Source of the DNA: CAWKKW01 sp963850345
Lineage (GTDB): Bacteria > Acidobacteriota > Terriglobia > Terriglobales > Acidobacteriaceae
Direction: 5' to 3'
Assembly: GCA_963850345.1 (NCBI GenBank)
Contig: CAWKKW010000005.1
Coordinates: 1,240,001-1,304,000 of the forward strand
Length of the DNA stretch: 64,000 nucleotides
Of this stretch, positions 26,774-34,626 are shown piece by piece. The notes beneath the pieces are model-generated. The model was not told the DNA's origin. It worked only from the letters and a program-made list of their open reading frames with translations, and made no database searches. Positions within the stretch are counted from its first letter, which is position 1, and every line of letters starts with the position of its first letter. The translations under genes were made by a program, and so were the position numbers.

Positions 26774-27709
26774 CTAAATCGCGGTGAGCACGACTGGCTT
26801 CGCAGAGACCGCCGGGCGGTTCGCGTTCAAGGCAGACGAACGATGCACGATGGTCAGCTTCTCGCGCTCGAGAATCTTGCGAGCCTGGCCGCGTGCGTGA
26901 TTCGCCCAAGGACCGATCGAGTCCAGCTTGAGATAGGCGGTCCAGTGGCGCAGAGCCTTACGGCGTTCGCCGGTGCGTTCATAGGCGAGTGCGAGATTGT
27001 AGTGCGCATCGGCGTATTTGGGCACCAGGCGAATTGCTTCGCGGTAGGCGAGAATCGCTTCCGGAAGGCGCTGGATTTCATCGAGCACGTTTCCTAGATC
27101 GAAGTACGCGAGCGCGTATCCGGGATCGGATTCAGTGGCCTTGCGGTAAAGCTGTTCTGCGCGGTGGAACTGCCGCTGGTTGTAACAGATGGTTCCGAGA
27201 TTGATGTTGGCCGGAGCGTGCTCCGCGTCCATCTTGAGAATCTGCTCGTAGATCTCGGCAGCCTCTTTGACCCGCGCGCACTCTTCCAGTTGCACGGCAT
27301 CGAGAAACAGGCTGTTGACGCGGGCTCCGAGCGCCGCATGGCTTGACGTGGAGTGAAACACCTCAGTCAGGCGCTTGTCGGGTTCAAAGTCAAAGACGAA
27401 CTGGCGGGCGATCGGCTCGACGGTCGAACCGGAGTGCCTCCACGCGAGACGGGAGCCATCGCACACCGTTCCCGCTTCGAGCAGCGGATTGGTCATGCCG
27501 GAGACACCACGCATGGCGACGATGGATGCGCGGATACTCGAGGCGGACAAACGCGTCGCGCGCAGATCGCGCAGCTTTCGTAGTTGCACTAAATCCTGGA
27601 AGGAGTAGGAATCGCCGATGGGAAAGAGCGAGGCTCGCTCCCACGCGCGGAGTTGCTTGGCGTGGATGTGCAAGATCCGAAGAACATCCTGACGGCTATA
27701 TCGGGTCAC
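26774..27709 (-). CDS. MerR-type DNA-binding domain fused to TPR repeats
   Basis: Residues 1-70 match a MerR-like winged helix: YSRQDVLRILHIHAKQLRAW, then YSFQDLVQLRKLRDLRATRL. Residues about 145-285 form at least four tetratricopeptide repeats, for example AEQLYRKATESDPGYALAYF and AILAYREAIRLVPKYADAHY. MerR regulators normally have a short coiled-coil and a small effector domain, so here protein-protein contacts through TPRs may replace ligand sensing. Total length is 311 residues. The gene is a single unit on the minus strand; its target is unknown. The middle part (70-145) has no recognised domain. Confidence 0.8.
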   Translation of the reverse strand: MTRYSRQDVLRILHIHAKQLRAWERASLFPIGDSYSFQDLVQLRKLRDLRATRLSASSIRASIVAMRGVSGMTNPLLEAGTVCDGSRLAWRHSGSTVEPIARQFVFDFEPDKRLTEVFHSTSSHAALGARVNSLFLDAVQLEECARVKEAAEIYEQILKMDAEHAPANINLGTICYNQRQFHRAEQLYRKATESDPGYALAYFDLGNVLDEIQRLPEAILAYREAIRLVPKYADAHYNLALAYERTGERRKALRHWTAYLKLDSIGPWANHARGQARKILEREKLTIVHRSSALNANRPAVSAKPVVLTAI

Positions 27710-27903
27710 AGGGGTGTACTCGCTTGAAGCTCGTCACTCCTCTACAGATGAGCCGATTATGCGGAGCGAAGGGTGCGAGAGCAATAGGGCGAGATGAAAA
27801 AACGGTGGATAAACAGGTACCCACTCAGGTTCCAATACAAAGATCTGGGGAAAACGAGGCTTGAATGGAAATAGAGCGAATGGAGGCGCAGATTCGACCG
27901 GAT

Positions 27904-28377
27904 CTAATATTCGCCTTGCGGTGCGTGTTTTTGCCCACTCAGCAGAGCAATGGTGAACACAACCCAGCTTAGGACTGCTGGGCAGAGAGTAAGAAAGACC
28001 GAAAATATCATGCCTATCCTGAATGCTCTCACTCCGAATGAGCTTGATGTCTTCGCTGTCGTAGCCGACCTGAGGAGCAGTTCGCAAAACCACCCGCCCG
28101 TATAGCAGATGTTTGCGAGAATCCCGTACATCAAAATGCCAGCCAAGCCAAGTACCGCGCCGTCAGGCAATCCGATCGCCTCACCAACGATGGGTTCCGC
28201 TATAAATGCACAAGCAAGCATCAAGACGCAGGTAAGTAAGCCCGTGCACCCTACCACCACGTTAAAAAACGGGCGGCGGATCTCCCACCAGCGAATTACG
28301 TCCGCGTCCCCTGTGAGAGGTTCGCCTCGCTCAAACCGCCAGCCTTTCAGTAACGTTTTCATAGAGAAAACGAGCAT
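27904..28377 (-). CDS. Hypothetical membrane protein
   Basis: The 157-residue protein has four hydrophobic segments (about residues 38-62, 66-90, 85-105 and 125-150), consistent with a small integral inner-membrane protein. No family is recognised. Two close starts exist, ATG 28377 and ATG 28362 (MKTLLKGWRFERG), neither with a clear ribosome-binding site. It lies alone between the MerR-TPR gene and a secreted protein gene on the same strand. Confidence 0.55.
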   Translation of the reverse strand: MLVFSMKTLLKGWRFERGEPLTGDADVIRWWEIRRPFFNVVVGCTGLLTCVLMLACAFIAEPIVGEAIGLPDGAVLGLAGILMYGILANICYTGGWFCELLLRSATTAKTSSSFGVRAFRIGMIFSVFLTLCPAVLSWVVFTIALLSGQKHAPQGEY

Positions 28378-28556
28378 AGCAGCGTTTTATCGCTCTCTCT
28401 CTCCAGGCATTTCGATGATCTACTCTTCGACTAACATTTTTGCCGACGGCGCGGCATGACTCTGTCCGCGTGAGGTGAATGCAACCCAGAGCGCGCGGCC
28501 CCTGACCAGGATGATCAGAGACCGCGGCTTGAGCCGGCAGAGAGGGAGTTCCGCAC

Positions 28557-28593
28557 GGCGGACCTTCACGCTTGCGATCCTTGAAGGTCCGCC
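28557..28593. repeat. Perfect 12-bp inverted repeat (hairpin)
   Basis: GGCGGACCTTCA (28557-28568) pairs perfectly with TGAAGGTCCGCC (28582-28593), with a 13-base loop. It lies 58 bases downstream of the stop of the 156-residue secreted protein gene and could act as its terminator or 3' processing signal. There is no U-tract on either side, so rho-independent termination is doubtful. Confidence 0.55.
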
Positions 28594-28650
28594 AGGCTAT
28601 ACATCCCGAACTTCGCTGATTCGGAATGCATGTGCTCTACAGGTGTGGGC

Positions 28651-29121
28651 CTACATCAGCGTGATGCTTCCGCTGTCGACCTGGAGGTGCCAGCCGCTGC
28701 TGCCCCCGGCTTTGCCTCCAGAGCTGACAACGTAGTAGTAGTGGCACAACACGGATCCATAGCCGGAATGAAGGTGTTTGCTCTGATCCGTTCCCGAGAA
28801 GCTCGAGATGGTCAGCTTGTAACTGTTGTTGGGGCTATGCGTCTGGTTATTCATGGGCACAAGCGTTTTGTAGTTCGCCACGACATTGGTGCTGGTAAAG
28901 GTGATTCTCCCCGGACCGGCGGCCGAGAACTGGATCAAATGCGAATACCCCGGAATCACGTCAATCCAAACAGTTCCTGCTGCGGGATAGGGGTTGATAG
29001 AAGAGGTGCAGTTAAACGCAGCACCGCGTCCGCATCCTCCGGGGACCAGGGTGAGTGTGGTTTGCGCAAACGCCGGCCACGAAGCCGCCAGCACCAGGAC
29101 GAGCAAAGTTCTTACTTTCAT
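28651..29121 (-). CDS. Small secreted hypothetical protein
   Basis: A 156-residue protein with a signal peptide (KVRTLLVLVLAASWPAFAQ). The mature part is rich in Ser, Thr, Gly and aromatic residues, with three cysteines and a beta-rich look (for example YKLTISSFSGTDQSKHLHSG), as in small exported beta-sandwich proteins. The ATG at 29121 was preferred because AAGGAG sits six bases upstream; a longer frame to 29160 has no such site. I do not recognise a family. A 315-base region upstream contains a possible structured RNA leader. Confidence 0.65.
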   Translation of the reverse strand: MKVRTLLVLVLAASWPAFAQTTLTLVPGGCGRGAAFNCTSSINPYPAAGTVWIDVIPGYSHLIQFSAAGPGRITFTSTNVVANYKTLVPMNNQTHSPNNSYKLTISSFSGTDQSKHLHSGYGSVLCHYYYVVSSGGKAGGSSGWHLQVDSGSITLM

Positions 29122-29436
29122 GTCGTGCTCCTTACTCTCGCGCAAGAGAGCCTTGGCCAAGCGGAGCCGACCGACACATGCATCCCGATCACGAGGTAAC
29201 CATCTAGCGACGGTCCTTCAGCGAGAACGGAAGGGGGTAAACTGCATCCCCTGCAGGACTTAGTTCCTGACGCACGGCCGCTGGGATGCAACCAGCCATA
29301 GCCGGTATGCCCTCATTCAAGATTTATTTAAGCCGCAGGTCGCACGCGAAGATTACGAAAGCGTGACGGGTTTCTGAAATCCATCTGGCCGTAGCGGGTT
29401 TTCACAAGGAATGCGGAGGGAGAGTGAGGAAGCGAA
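29122..29436. other. Non-coding stretch with possible structured RNA leader
   Basis: No gene is seen. An 8-bp inverted repeat TGCATCCC (29243-29250) and GGGATGCA (29283-29290) encloses an inner hairpin CAGGA (29254-29258)/TCCTG (29265-29269). It is about 120 bases upstream of the minus-strand secreted protein gene, so on that strand it would be in the 5' leader. The rest is featureless up to the tRNA-Thr 3' end. Confidence 0.35.
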
Positions 29437-29512
29437 TGGAGCCGACGACCGGACTTGAACCGGTGACCTGCCGATTACGAATCGGCTGCTCTACCAACTG
29501 AGCTACGTCGGC
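29437..29512 (-). tRNA. tRNA-Thr (anticodon CGT)
   Basis: Read on the minus strand, the 76-base sequence folds as a standard cloverleaf: acceptor GCCGACG pairing with CGTCGGC, a D-arm AGCTCAGTTGGTAGAGC, an anticodon stem GCCGA/TCGGC around loop TTCGTAA (anticodon CGT, reading ACG), and a T-arm with TTCAAGT. The 3' CCA is encoded (complement of 29437-29439). It appears as a single tRNA gene. Confidence 0.95.
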
Positions 29513-29747
29513 CTTATCTGGACCCGCCGTGGTGGCTCAGCCCAAGTTGGATTGTATCGTCGAGTGCGGATTGCGGTAAAGATGCCGCGCCTCTACACCA
29601 ACACCACGTGTGCGTGGCTGCGGCCCCATGCGCTGGGCCGCGGTGCTGCGCGAGCCGCTATACTTCGCAGTGGTTGGCGGACTGGCGGCGCTCTGATCGA
29701 AACTTGGCGAGCGCAGTCATACACACAGCAGCAGGGGGAACAGAAGC

Positions 29748-30380
29748 ATGGATCGCACTCGAGAATGGCAGCGGCTCACCGCGCATTACGGCACGATGGG
29801 CGATGAAGAGCTGCAGGAGTTAGCCGAAGCCTACGACTCCCTCACCGAGGTAGCGCAAGGAATTCTGCGCGACGAACTTCGCAAGCGCAAGCTGCCGGAG
29901 TCTTCGTCAGAAGGAGGCGCAGAACACGACGCGTCGGAGAACCTGCGGCGCCTGCAGGCCCTCTCTGCCGCCTCAGAGAATGCAGGACAGGCGGAGCCGG
30001 ACATAGTCCGGCGCGAATACAGCTGGAAGGTCACCTTGCGCGAGTTCGCTTCGGCCGAAGATGCGTGGATGGCGAACGAGGCACTCAAGGAAGCCGGGAT
30101 CGAGAGTTGGCTTCAGGTGCCGCGCGGTGCGAATGATCCCACGATTCCTCGCGTGCAGGTGGGAGCGGACGACCTGGAGCGTGCGGCGGAGGTGTTATCA
30201 AAGCCGATACCGGAGGAAATTCGTTCGGCGGCAACGGCCGACGTGGAGGACTTCACGCCGCCGGAATGCCCCCGCTGTCACGACACCGATCCGCTGCTTG
30301 AGGGCTGCGATCCCGTCAATCGATGGAGCTGCGAGGCCTGCGGCCATAGCTGGCAGGAAGAAGTGGTCACCTCGGACTGA
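29748..30380 (+). CDS. DUF2007-like protein with C-terminal zinc ribbon
   Basis: The 210-residue protein has an N-terminal helical region (MGDEELQELAEAYDSLTEVA), a central DUF2007-like alpha-beta domain (about residues 93-155, with EDAWMANEALKEAGIESWLQ and VQVGADDLERAAEVL) and a C-terminal zinc ribbon with two cysteine pairs (CPRCHDTDPL and CEACGHSW). DUF2007 domains occur in putative signal-transducing proteins of unknown mechanism. The ribosome-binding site is a purine-rich AGGGGGAA about ten bases upstream. It is followed by a terminator-like hairpin. Confidence 0.7.
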   Translation: MDRTREWQRLTAHYGTMGDEELQELAEAYDSLTEVAQGILRDELRKRKLPESSSEGGAEHDASENLRRLQALSAASENAGQAEPDIVRREYSWKVTLREFASAEDAWMANEALKEAGIESWLQVPRGANDPTIPRVQVGADDLERAAEVLSKPIPEEIRSAATADVEDFTPPECPRCHDTDPLLEGCDPVNRWSCEACGHSWQEEVVTSD

Positions 30381-30770
30381 CCCCGTCCCGGCAGGCACCG
30401 TGGTGGCTAGCCTTTTAGTTTCAGCAGGAAAGCTCGATTCAAAGTCAGCATCGACGCTCTTTGGAGCAACGAAAAGGCCACCCGGCAACAGGGCGGCCTC
30501 TTCTTCTAGGGAGAATAGTTCCAACGGAGGCAAAGCCATCAGAACTTTCTGGCGAAATAGTATGGTCGGGTAAAAGGGGTGTCAAGACCAAATCCGGGAG
30601 GCCGGTAAGTTGCCCGTGTAACGGCACTTAGCGGAACAGCTTCTGACAGGCGAACCGCGCCTGCCCGGCGTCTCCCTTGTGGGACTTTTCGACAGTTTTT
30701 GCGCGCAAAGAGCTCAGATTCTGCAGCTTACCTCTTCATCTGCACCACTCGGTGTGCAGTTTCGACCCGC
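30381..30770. other. 390-base intergenic region
   Basis: Apart from the terminator-like hairpin at 30475-30508, I see no gene, tRNA or repeat. It separates the convergent stop ends of the DUF2007-like gene and the DUF6599-like gene. Confidence 0.6.
30475..30508 (+). terminator. Probable terminator after the DUF2007-like gene
   Basis: AGGCC-A-CCC (30475-30483) pairs with GGG-C-GGCCT (30491-30499) with one mismatch and a 7-base loop, followed by a pyrimidine-rich CTTCTTCT. It is about 95 bases after the plus-strand stop codon. Confidence 0.55.
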
Positions 30771-31934
30771 TCATTCGAGGTGAAGGCTGATAAATTCGCT
30801 GTCCTGCAAGGTGGAAACCGGCTTGCCCCGAAGCCAACGGTAGGCTGCGCGTCCGCCACCCAGGAACAGGCCGAGAATCACCGCCGCTCCGCAAAGAACA
30901 CCGGTGAGCACCGCGATACTGAGTAGAACCCTGGCAGTCTTCGAAGCTTCGCTGAAGTAGCCCTTCGGGTTGTTCCAGGTAACGTCGGCCGTGTAGTTCA
31001 CCTGGCCAACGAGCTTGCGGGCCTCATTCGCCGGGAACGAACCGCTCGTCACCGCCACCAGAGGGCCGCTTCTGCGCGATAGCAGGGCCGTAGGCGAACT
31101 CTGAGCCAGACCGGCAGGCCAACCCGCGGTCGGAGAGTTGCCGGCTTTCAGAAAGGCTTCAATGGCTTTTTGCCGGTTATCCGCCAGTTGAGGCGTGGGG
31201 TAGTTGATGACCGTGAGGGTGCCGTCGCCGTCGCGGCTGGCGTACTGGGCGGTAAGCACCTCGGCTCCCCGGTTGAAATCGACCAGCGCGGCTGGCAGGA
31301 CTCCGCCGCTTCTCAGGTAGCCTGCCGGCCCGAGGGCGTAGCGTGTGGTCAGCGCCTGCAAATTTTCGGTCGGCAAATAGCGAGGCAGGGTGGGCGGCAC
31401 CGACGCGTTGCCTGAGGCCTGAGGAAGATCGCTGGAGAACTCCCGCAATTCCGCTGCGGACATGGAGGTGACGTGATCAAACGTCGCATCGACCAGGATC
31501 GTGCCCTTCCAGAAGAGCAGTCGGCTTCCGTCCCACGCGGCGCCTTGGCCCACATCCTCTTTGAGCATGCCGGGGCGACGGTAAAAGGTATAGGCGGCGT
31601 AGGTTCCCGAGGCATCTTGAAACTGCATCGCCCGCACCTTCAGGGTTGCGTCGTTGCGGGTGTAGGTGCCGGAAGAGAATCGCTGAAAACCGTCTTCGGT
31701 GAGCACGTCAGCGTTGGTCTCGTCGGCGGCCTGCGACACTGTGCTCGGGTGTTCCGGCGACGCAAGGTGCCACCCCGCGAAATCGGACGGCAGGAGAGGC
31801 GCTGGTGCTTCAGAGTTCGCTGCAGACTTGTGGGCGGCGTGCCCGGAGTGAGCCGCAGACTGGGCCAGAGCTGGACCGGCGCATCCGGCAGCGAGAGCCA
31901 TGGTGAGAACGGATGTAGAGAGACGATGCAGCAT
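30771..31934 (-). CDS. Exported DUF6599-like membrane-anchored protein
   Basis: The 387-residue protein has a signal peptide (STSVLTMALAAGCAGPALAQ), a His/Ala-rich linker (HSGHAAHKSAANSEAPAP), a globular region of about 290 residues and one C-terminal transmembrane segment (about 340-362) followed by a short basic tail. This fits proteins I associate with the acidobacterial DUF6599 family, of unknown function. The globular part contains repeated stretches about leading-edge aromatic residues (TYAAYTFYRRPGML). It would sit in the periplasm anchored by its C-terminus. It stands alone on the minus strand. Confidence 0.65.
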   Translation of the reverse strand: MLHRLSTSVLTMALAAGCAGPALAQSAAHSGHAAHKSAANSEAPAPLLPSDFAGWHLASPEHPSTVSQAADETNADVLTEDGFQRFSSGTYTRNDATLKVRAMQFQDASGTYAAYTFYRRPGMLKEDVGQGAAWDGSRLLFWKGTILVDATFDHVTSMSAAELREFSSDLPQASGNASVPPTLPRYLPTENLQALTTRYALGPAGYLRSGGVLPAALVDFNRGAEVLTAQYASRDGDGTLTVINYPTPQLADNRQKAIEAFLKAGNSPTAGWPAGLAQSSPTALLSRRSGPLVAVTSGSFPANEARKLVGQVNYTADVTWNNPKGYFSEASKTARVLLSIAVLTGVLCGAAVILGLFLGGGRAAYRWLRGKPVSTLQDSEFISLHLE

Positions 31935-32065
31935 ACAAATCTGATGTTGAGACTAACACCAAGTCTCCGGGGTGAGTGCCGCTGGTTCGACCTCATCAAG
32001 TTCGCTTGCCGTGCGGGCGCAAGTATTCTGCCGCGACTCTCACCCGTTCGCGCGAAACCTTGACG

Positions 32066-32914
32066 TTAGCCGCCGGCGTATACGAGGTGAGCGAGTGCGC
32101 CGGCGACTCTCAATCCGTCTTCGCGAGCGTGGAAGTAGCGCGCGTTGAGGGTGTCGGGATTCATGTCCTGCACCTGGACAAAGCCCATCTCTTTCAGATC
32201 GTGAACCAAGCTGGCGGGTTCGAAGAATCCCTGAAACGGTTCGCCGAGCGCAGCGACGCGACTCGCGAGCAGATCGAAGGCCTGCTGCTGGAGCGGGTTC
32301 AATGTGCTGCGCGGAACGGCGAAGTCAAAGACAACTGAATTGAGCGGCGAAAGAGAGCGGATCAGGCGAAGGGTGTTGAGCGTGTTCTCGATTGTGAGAT
32401 AGGGTGTGACGCCGAGCCAGGAGAAAAACGCCGGCTGACCGGTATTGAACCCGACATGCTCCAGCGCATCCGCGAAGGTTTCGCGTTCGAAGTTAGCGGG
32501 CGCGAAGGTGAGCGTCTCCGGCACAGCGATGCCCGCCATCTCCAGGCGCATGCGCTTCCACGCTTGCGTCGCGGGATGATCCACCTCGAATACGCGCAGG
32601 TTGGGATAGGGGTTGCGATAGGCGAAGGTGTCGAGGCCGGCTCCGAGGATGACACATTGGCGAGTGCCGCGCTCGACTGCAAGCGCGAGCTCATCCTGGG
32701 CGAAGCGGCTGCGTACGGCGACGAAGGCGCGCAGGAACCGCGAAGAGCGGGTTTGAAACTTGGCCGGATCGGCAGTAAGTGTGCCCGCTGCGCGCGGCCC
32801 GATGATGGGGATGGCAAGCGGATCTTCAAAGACGAGCGGGTGATCCAGGAGTTGATGCGCGGCGCGGCGAATGGCGACTTTCTGCGCGGTCGCGCTGGGA
32901 CGATGTTCTTGCAT
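32066..32914 (-). CDS. SAM-dependent methyltransferase, PPM1/TIGR00027 type
   Basis: The 282-residue protein matches the leucine carboxyl methyltransferase-like bacterial family: the N-terminal AIRRAAHQLLDHPLVFEDPLA, the SAM-binding CVILGAGLDTFAYRNPYPN, the acidic strand FEVDHPATQAWKRMRL, and the later FFSWLGVTPYLTIENTLNTL. Such proteins methylate carboxyl or hydroxyl groups of small molecules or peptides; the substrate here is unknown. No biosynthetic cluster is nearby. It is monocistronic, with 191 bases before the next gene on the same strand, including a long hairpin. Confidence 0.88.
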   Translation of the reverse strand: MQEHRPSATAQKVAIRRAAHQLLDHPLVFEDPLAIPIIGPRAAGTLTADPAKFQTRSSRFLRAFVAVRSRFAQDELALAVERGTRQCVILGAGLDTFAYRNPYPNLRVFEVDHPATQAWKRMRLEMAGIAVPETLTFAPANFERETFADALEHVGFNTGQPAFFSWLGVTPYLTIENTLNTLRLIRSLSPLNSVVFDFAVPRSTLNPLQQQAFDLLASRVAALGEPFQGFFEPASLVHDLKEMGFVQVQDMNPDTLNARYFHAREDGLRVAGALAHLVYAGG

Positions 32915-33001
32915 CTGGTCTTATCTTAGTGGCTGCGGCTAAGGGTTGCGGCCTGGGTTCCATCCATTCCTTCCCTCGTAGTGCATGCGGGCTGCCCGCG
33001 A

Positions 33002-33051
33002 CCTGAAGACCGGTCCATAATGCCGGCGGCATCGGGGGCGAGGTCTTCAGG
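33002..33051. repeat. 10-bp inverted repeat with nested hairpin
   Basis: CCTGAAGACC (33002-33011) pairs perfectly with GGTCTTCAGG (33042-33051). The 30-base loop holds a second palindrome, ATGCC-GGC-GGCAT (33020-33032). It lies 55 bases downstream of the minus-strand secreted protein gene and has no U-tract. It may be a 3' stabilising or cruciform element. Confidence 0.5.
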
Positions 33052-33105
33052 CCAGTCATCGTTCTTTGCGATTGAAGAGCCAGGCCAGGCCCTACGGGTG
33101 CGCGT

Positions 33106-34263
33106 TTATTCGACGCCTCCGGAGAAAGCAACTCCGCCCGGAAATACCACGATGATTGGGCAGTTGGAGATCGCCCCGATCGCGTTGATGCCGCCCAGTC
33201 CTTGATTCGGTGTACCCGGCAGGGCGCTGACCAGATTTCCGGCGAGTGCCTCGGTGCGCACCTGATCCTGAGAATGAAGCTGGACGCGAAGACCCGCGGT
33301 GATGGCCGCGTCTGTCCACTGTACGGGGGTCACATCCCAAAGCGGTGTGTAGTGGACGGGATCGCCCGGCTGCTCTTGAGGGACATTGAATGGATCTCCT
33401 TCGCCAAAGAGCGCGGAGTTCAAGCCCTGGCGCATCGGATTCCCATCGCCGCGAATTCCGTTCACGACGGGGATGATAGCGGCGCGGGACGATGGTGGTT
33501 CGTCACTCGCGATGCCAGGCGCGGCGTCGAGATTGGGCGCATAGGTGCTGTGCTCGAGAGCGGCGACCAGTTCCGAAGAAGAATCTGTATGCAAATAGAG
33601 ATTGAATTGGCCGTCGACCCAGCCTCCGAGCATGTTCAGCGTAACCGTCTTGTGCTCATAATCGATGTCGACCACGCTGCCGCTCTTGCCGGTGTCGTTT
33701 GCGACCTGTGGAGCATTGAGCACGAGACTGCTCTTAGCAGTTCGGTCATCGTGGTCCCTGTCTCCATCCCCTGCTTTCACGATTTGGACAAGCGGGCTGT
33801 ACTTGGCATCACCCTTGGCGCCGGGCGAAAACGCGGCGGGAGGAAAGCCGTTGGGGCCTGGCACCACCAACTCGTTCAGGCCAAAATCCACCGTGCCCTC
33901 GAAGATGAGTTGTTCATCGTCGTTAACCTGCGCCTTCTGAACTGCCGCCGTTCCCAGGGCGTTGAGCATCTTATTTGAATAGTTCACGCCGCGCCGCTTG
34001 GCGTCCGCCTGGTCAGACGAATCTGTGATGACGTACCAGAGAGTTCGGCCGTCGCGGGTCGCTCCCTTGTGCAGCGGCAAGGTGACCGTTTCGTGCGTGA
34101 CATCGATACGAATTGCACTGGGAAAGCTGTAACTGAAGATTCCGGCCGAAGGGTGGACCCGACCGTGCCGAGACTGGGCTGCGCTTGTTTCTCCAATTCC
34201 CAAAGCCGCTGCGATGGCTATCGGGGCGATCAAGCCTACGAAAGAACGTTTGCCGCTGAACAT
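33106..34263 (-). CDS. Secreted protein of unknown function
   Basis: The 385-residue protein has a signal peptide (RSFVGLIAPIAIAAALGIG) and a large soluble domain. Distinct stretches are TLWYVITDSSDQADAKRRGV, TPLWDVTPVQWTDAAITAGL and the end INAIGAISNCPIIVVFPGGV. I have seen similar exported proteins annotated only as hypothetical and cannot assign a function. The ATG at 34263 was chosen because AGGAG lies eight bases upstream; the nearby ATG at 34269 is too close to that site. It is a single gene, preceded by a 363-base non-coding region. Confidence 0.65.
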   Translation of the reverse strand: MFSGKRSFVGLIAPIAIAAALGIGETSAAQSRHGRVHPSAGIFSYSFPSAIRIDVTHETVTLPLHKGATRDGRTLWYVITDSSDQADAKRRGVNYSNKMLNALGTAAVQKAQVNDDEQLIFEGTVDFGLNELVVPGPNGFPPAAFSPGAKGDAKYSPLVQIVKAGDGDRDHDDRTAKSSLVLNAPQVANDTGKSGSVVDIDYEHKTVTLNMLGGWVDGQFNLYLHTDSSSELVAALEHSTYAPNLDAAPGIASDEPPSSRAAIIPVVNGIRGDGNPMRQGLNSALFGEGDPFNVPQEQPGDPVHYTPLWDVTPVQWTDAAITAGLRVQLHSQDQVRTEALAGNLVSALPGTPNQGLGGINAIGAISNCPIIVVFPGGVAFSGGVE

Positions 34264-34626
34264 GGTCATTGCTCCTGGAGCAAACCGATCTCGCGAGACC
34301 ATTTTGCTCGTTGGTGATTGTTACCTGGACAGTAAGTCGCCGCCGAGATGCGGCGTTCGGCTAGGGTCATGGCAGGGAGCGATGTTCCGCGGGATAGAAA
34401 GACCGGCAACGTCCCTGCTGTCCAGTAGGACACCGGGAGAGGCTCCAGGTTACAGCCCGCCGTGATCAACATAGAAAATTCACAAATGCGCCGTAGGCCC
34501 TCCGTCTGGGTGAGGACTAAGAACGGTGACGGCCCTCTCTAGGTCTTTGCTGGAAGGGAGAAACCTGGCAGGTGAGGCGAGTACGCTATCGCGATCTTCA
34601 TCTTGAGTGGAAGGGAGAAAGCGGGC
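34264..34626. other. 363-base non-coding region
   Basis: No gene is seen. Two copies of the 13-base TGGAAGGGAGAAA are present near 34550 and 34609, 59 bases apart. The part next to 34263 would be the leader of the minus-strand secreted protein gene; it is GC-rich and could fold, but I recognise no known riboswitch. Confidence 0.45.

Noticed and set aside
25830..26909. Minus-strand open frame of 359 codons overlapping the methyltransferase gene
   Set aside because: Opposite a clear SAM-binding methyltransferase; composition is Arg/His-rich and resembles no protein.
29122..29436. Cyclic di-GMP (GEMM) riboswitch before the secreted protein gene
   Set aside because: The characteristic GEMM loop and receptor sequences are not found; only a generic nested hairpin is present.
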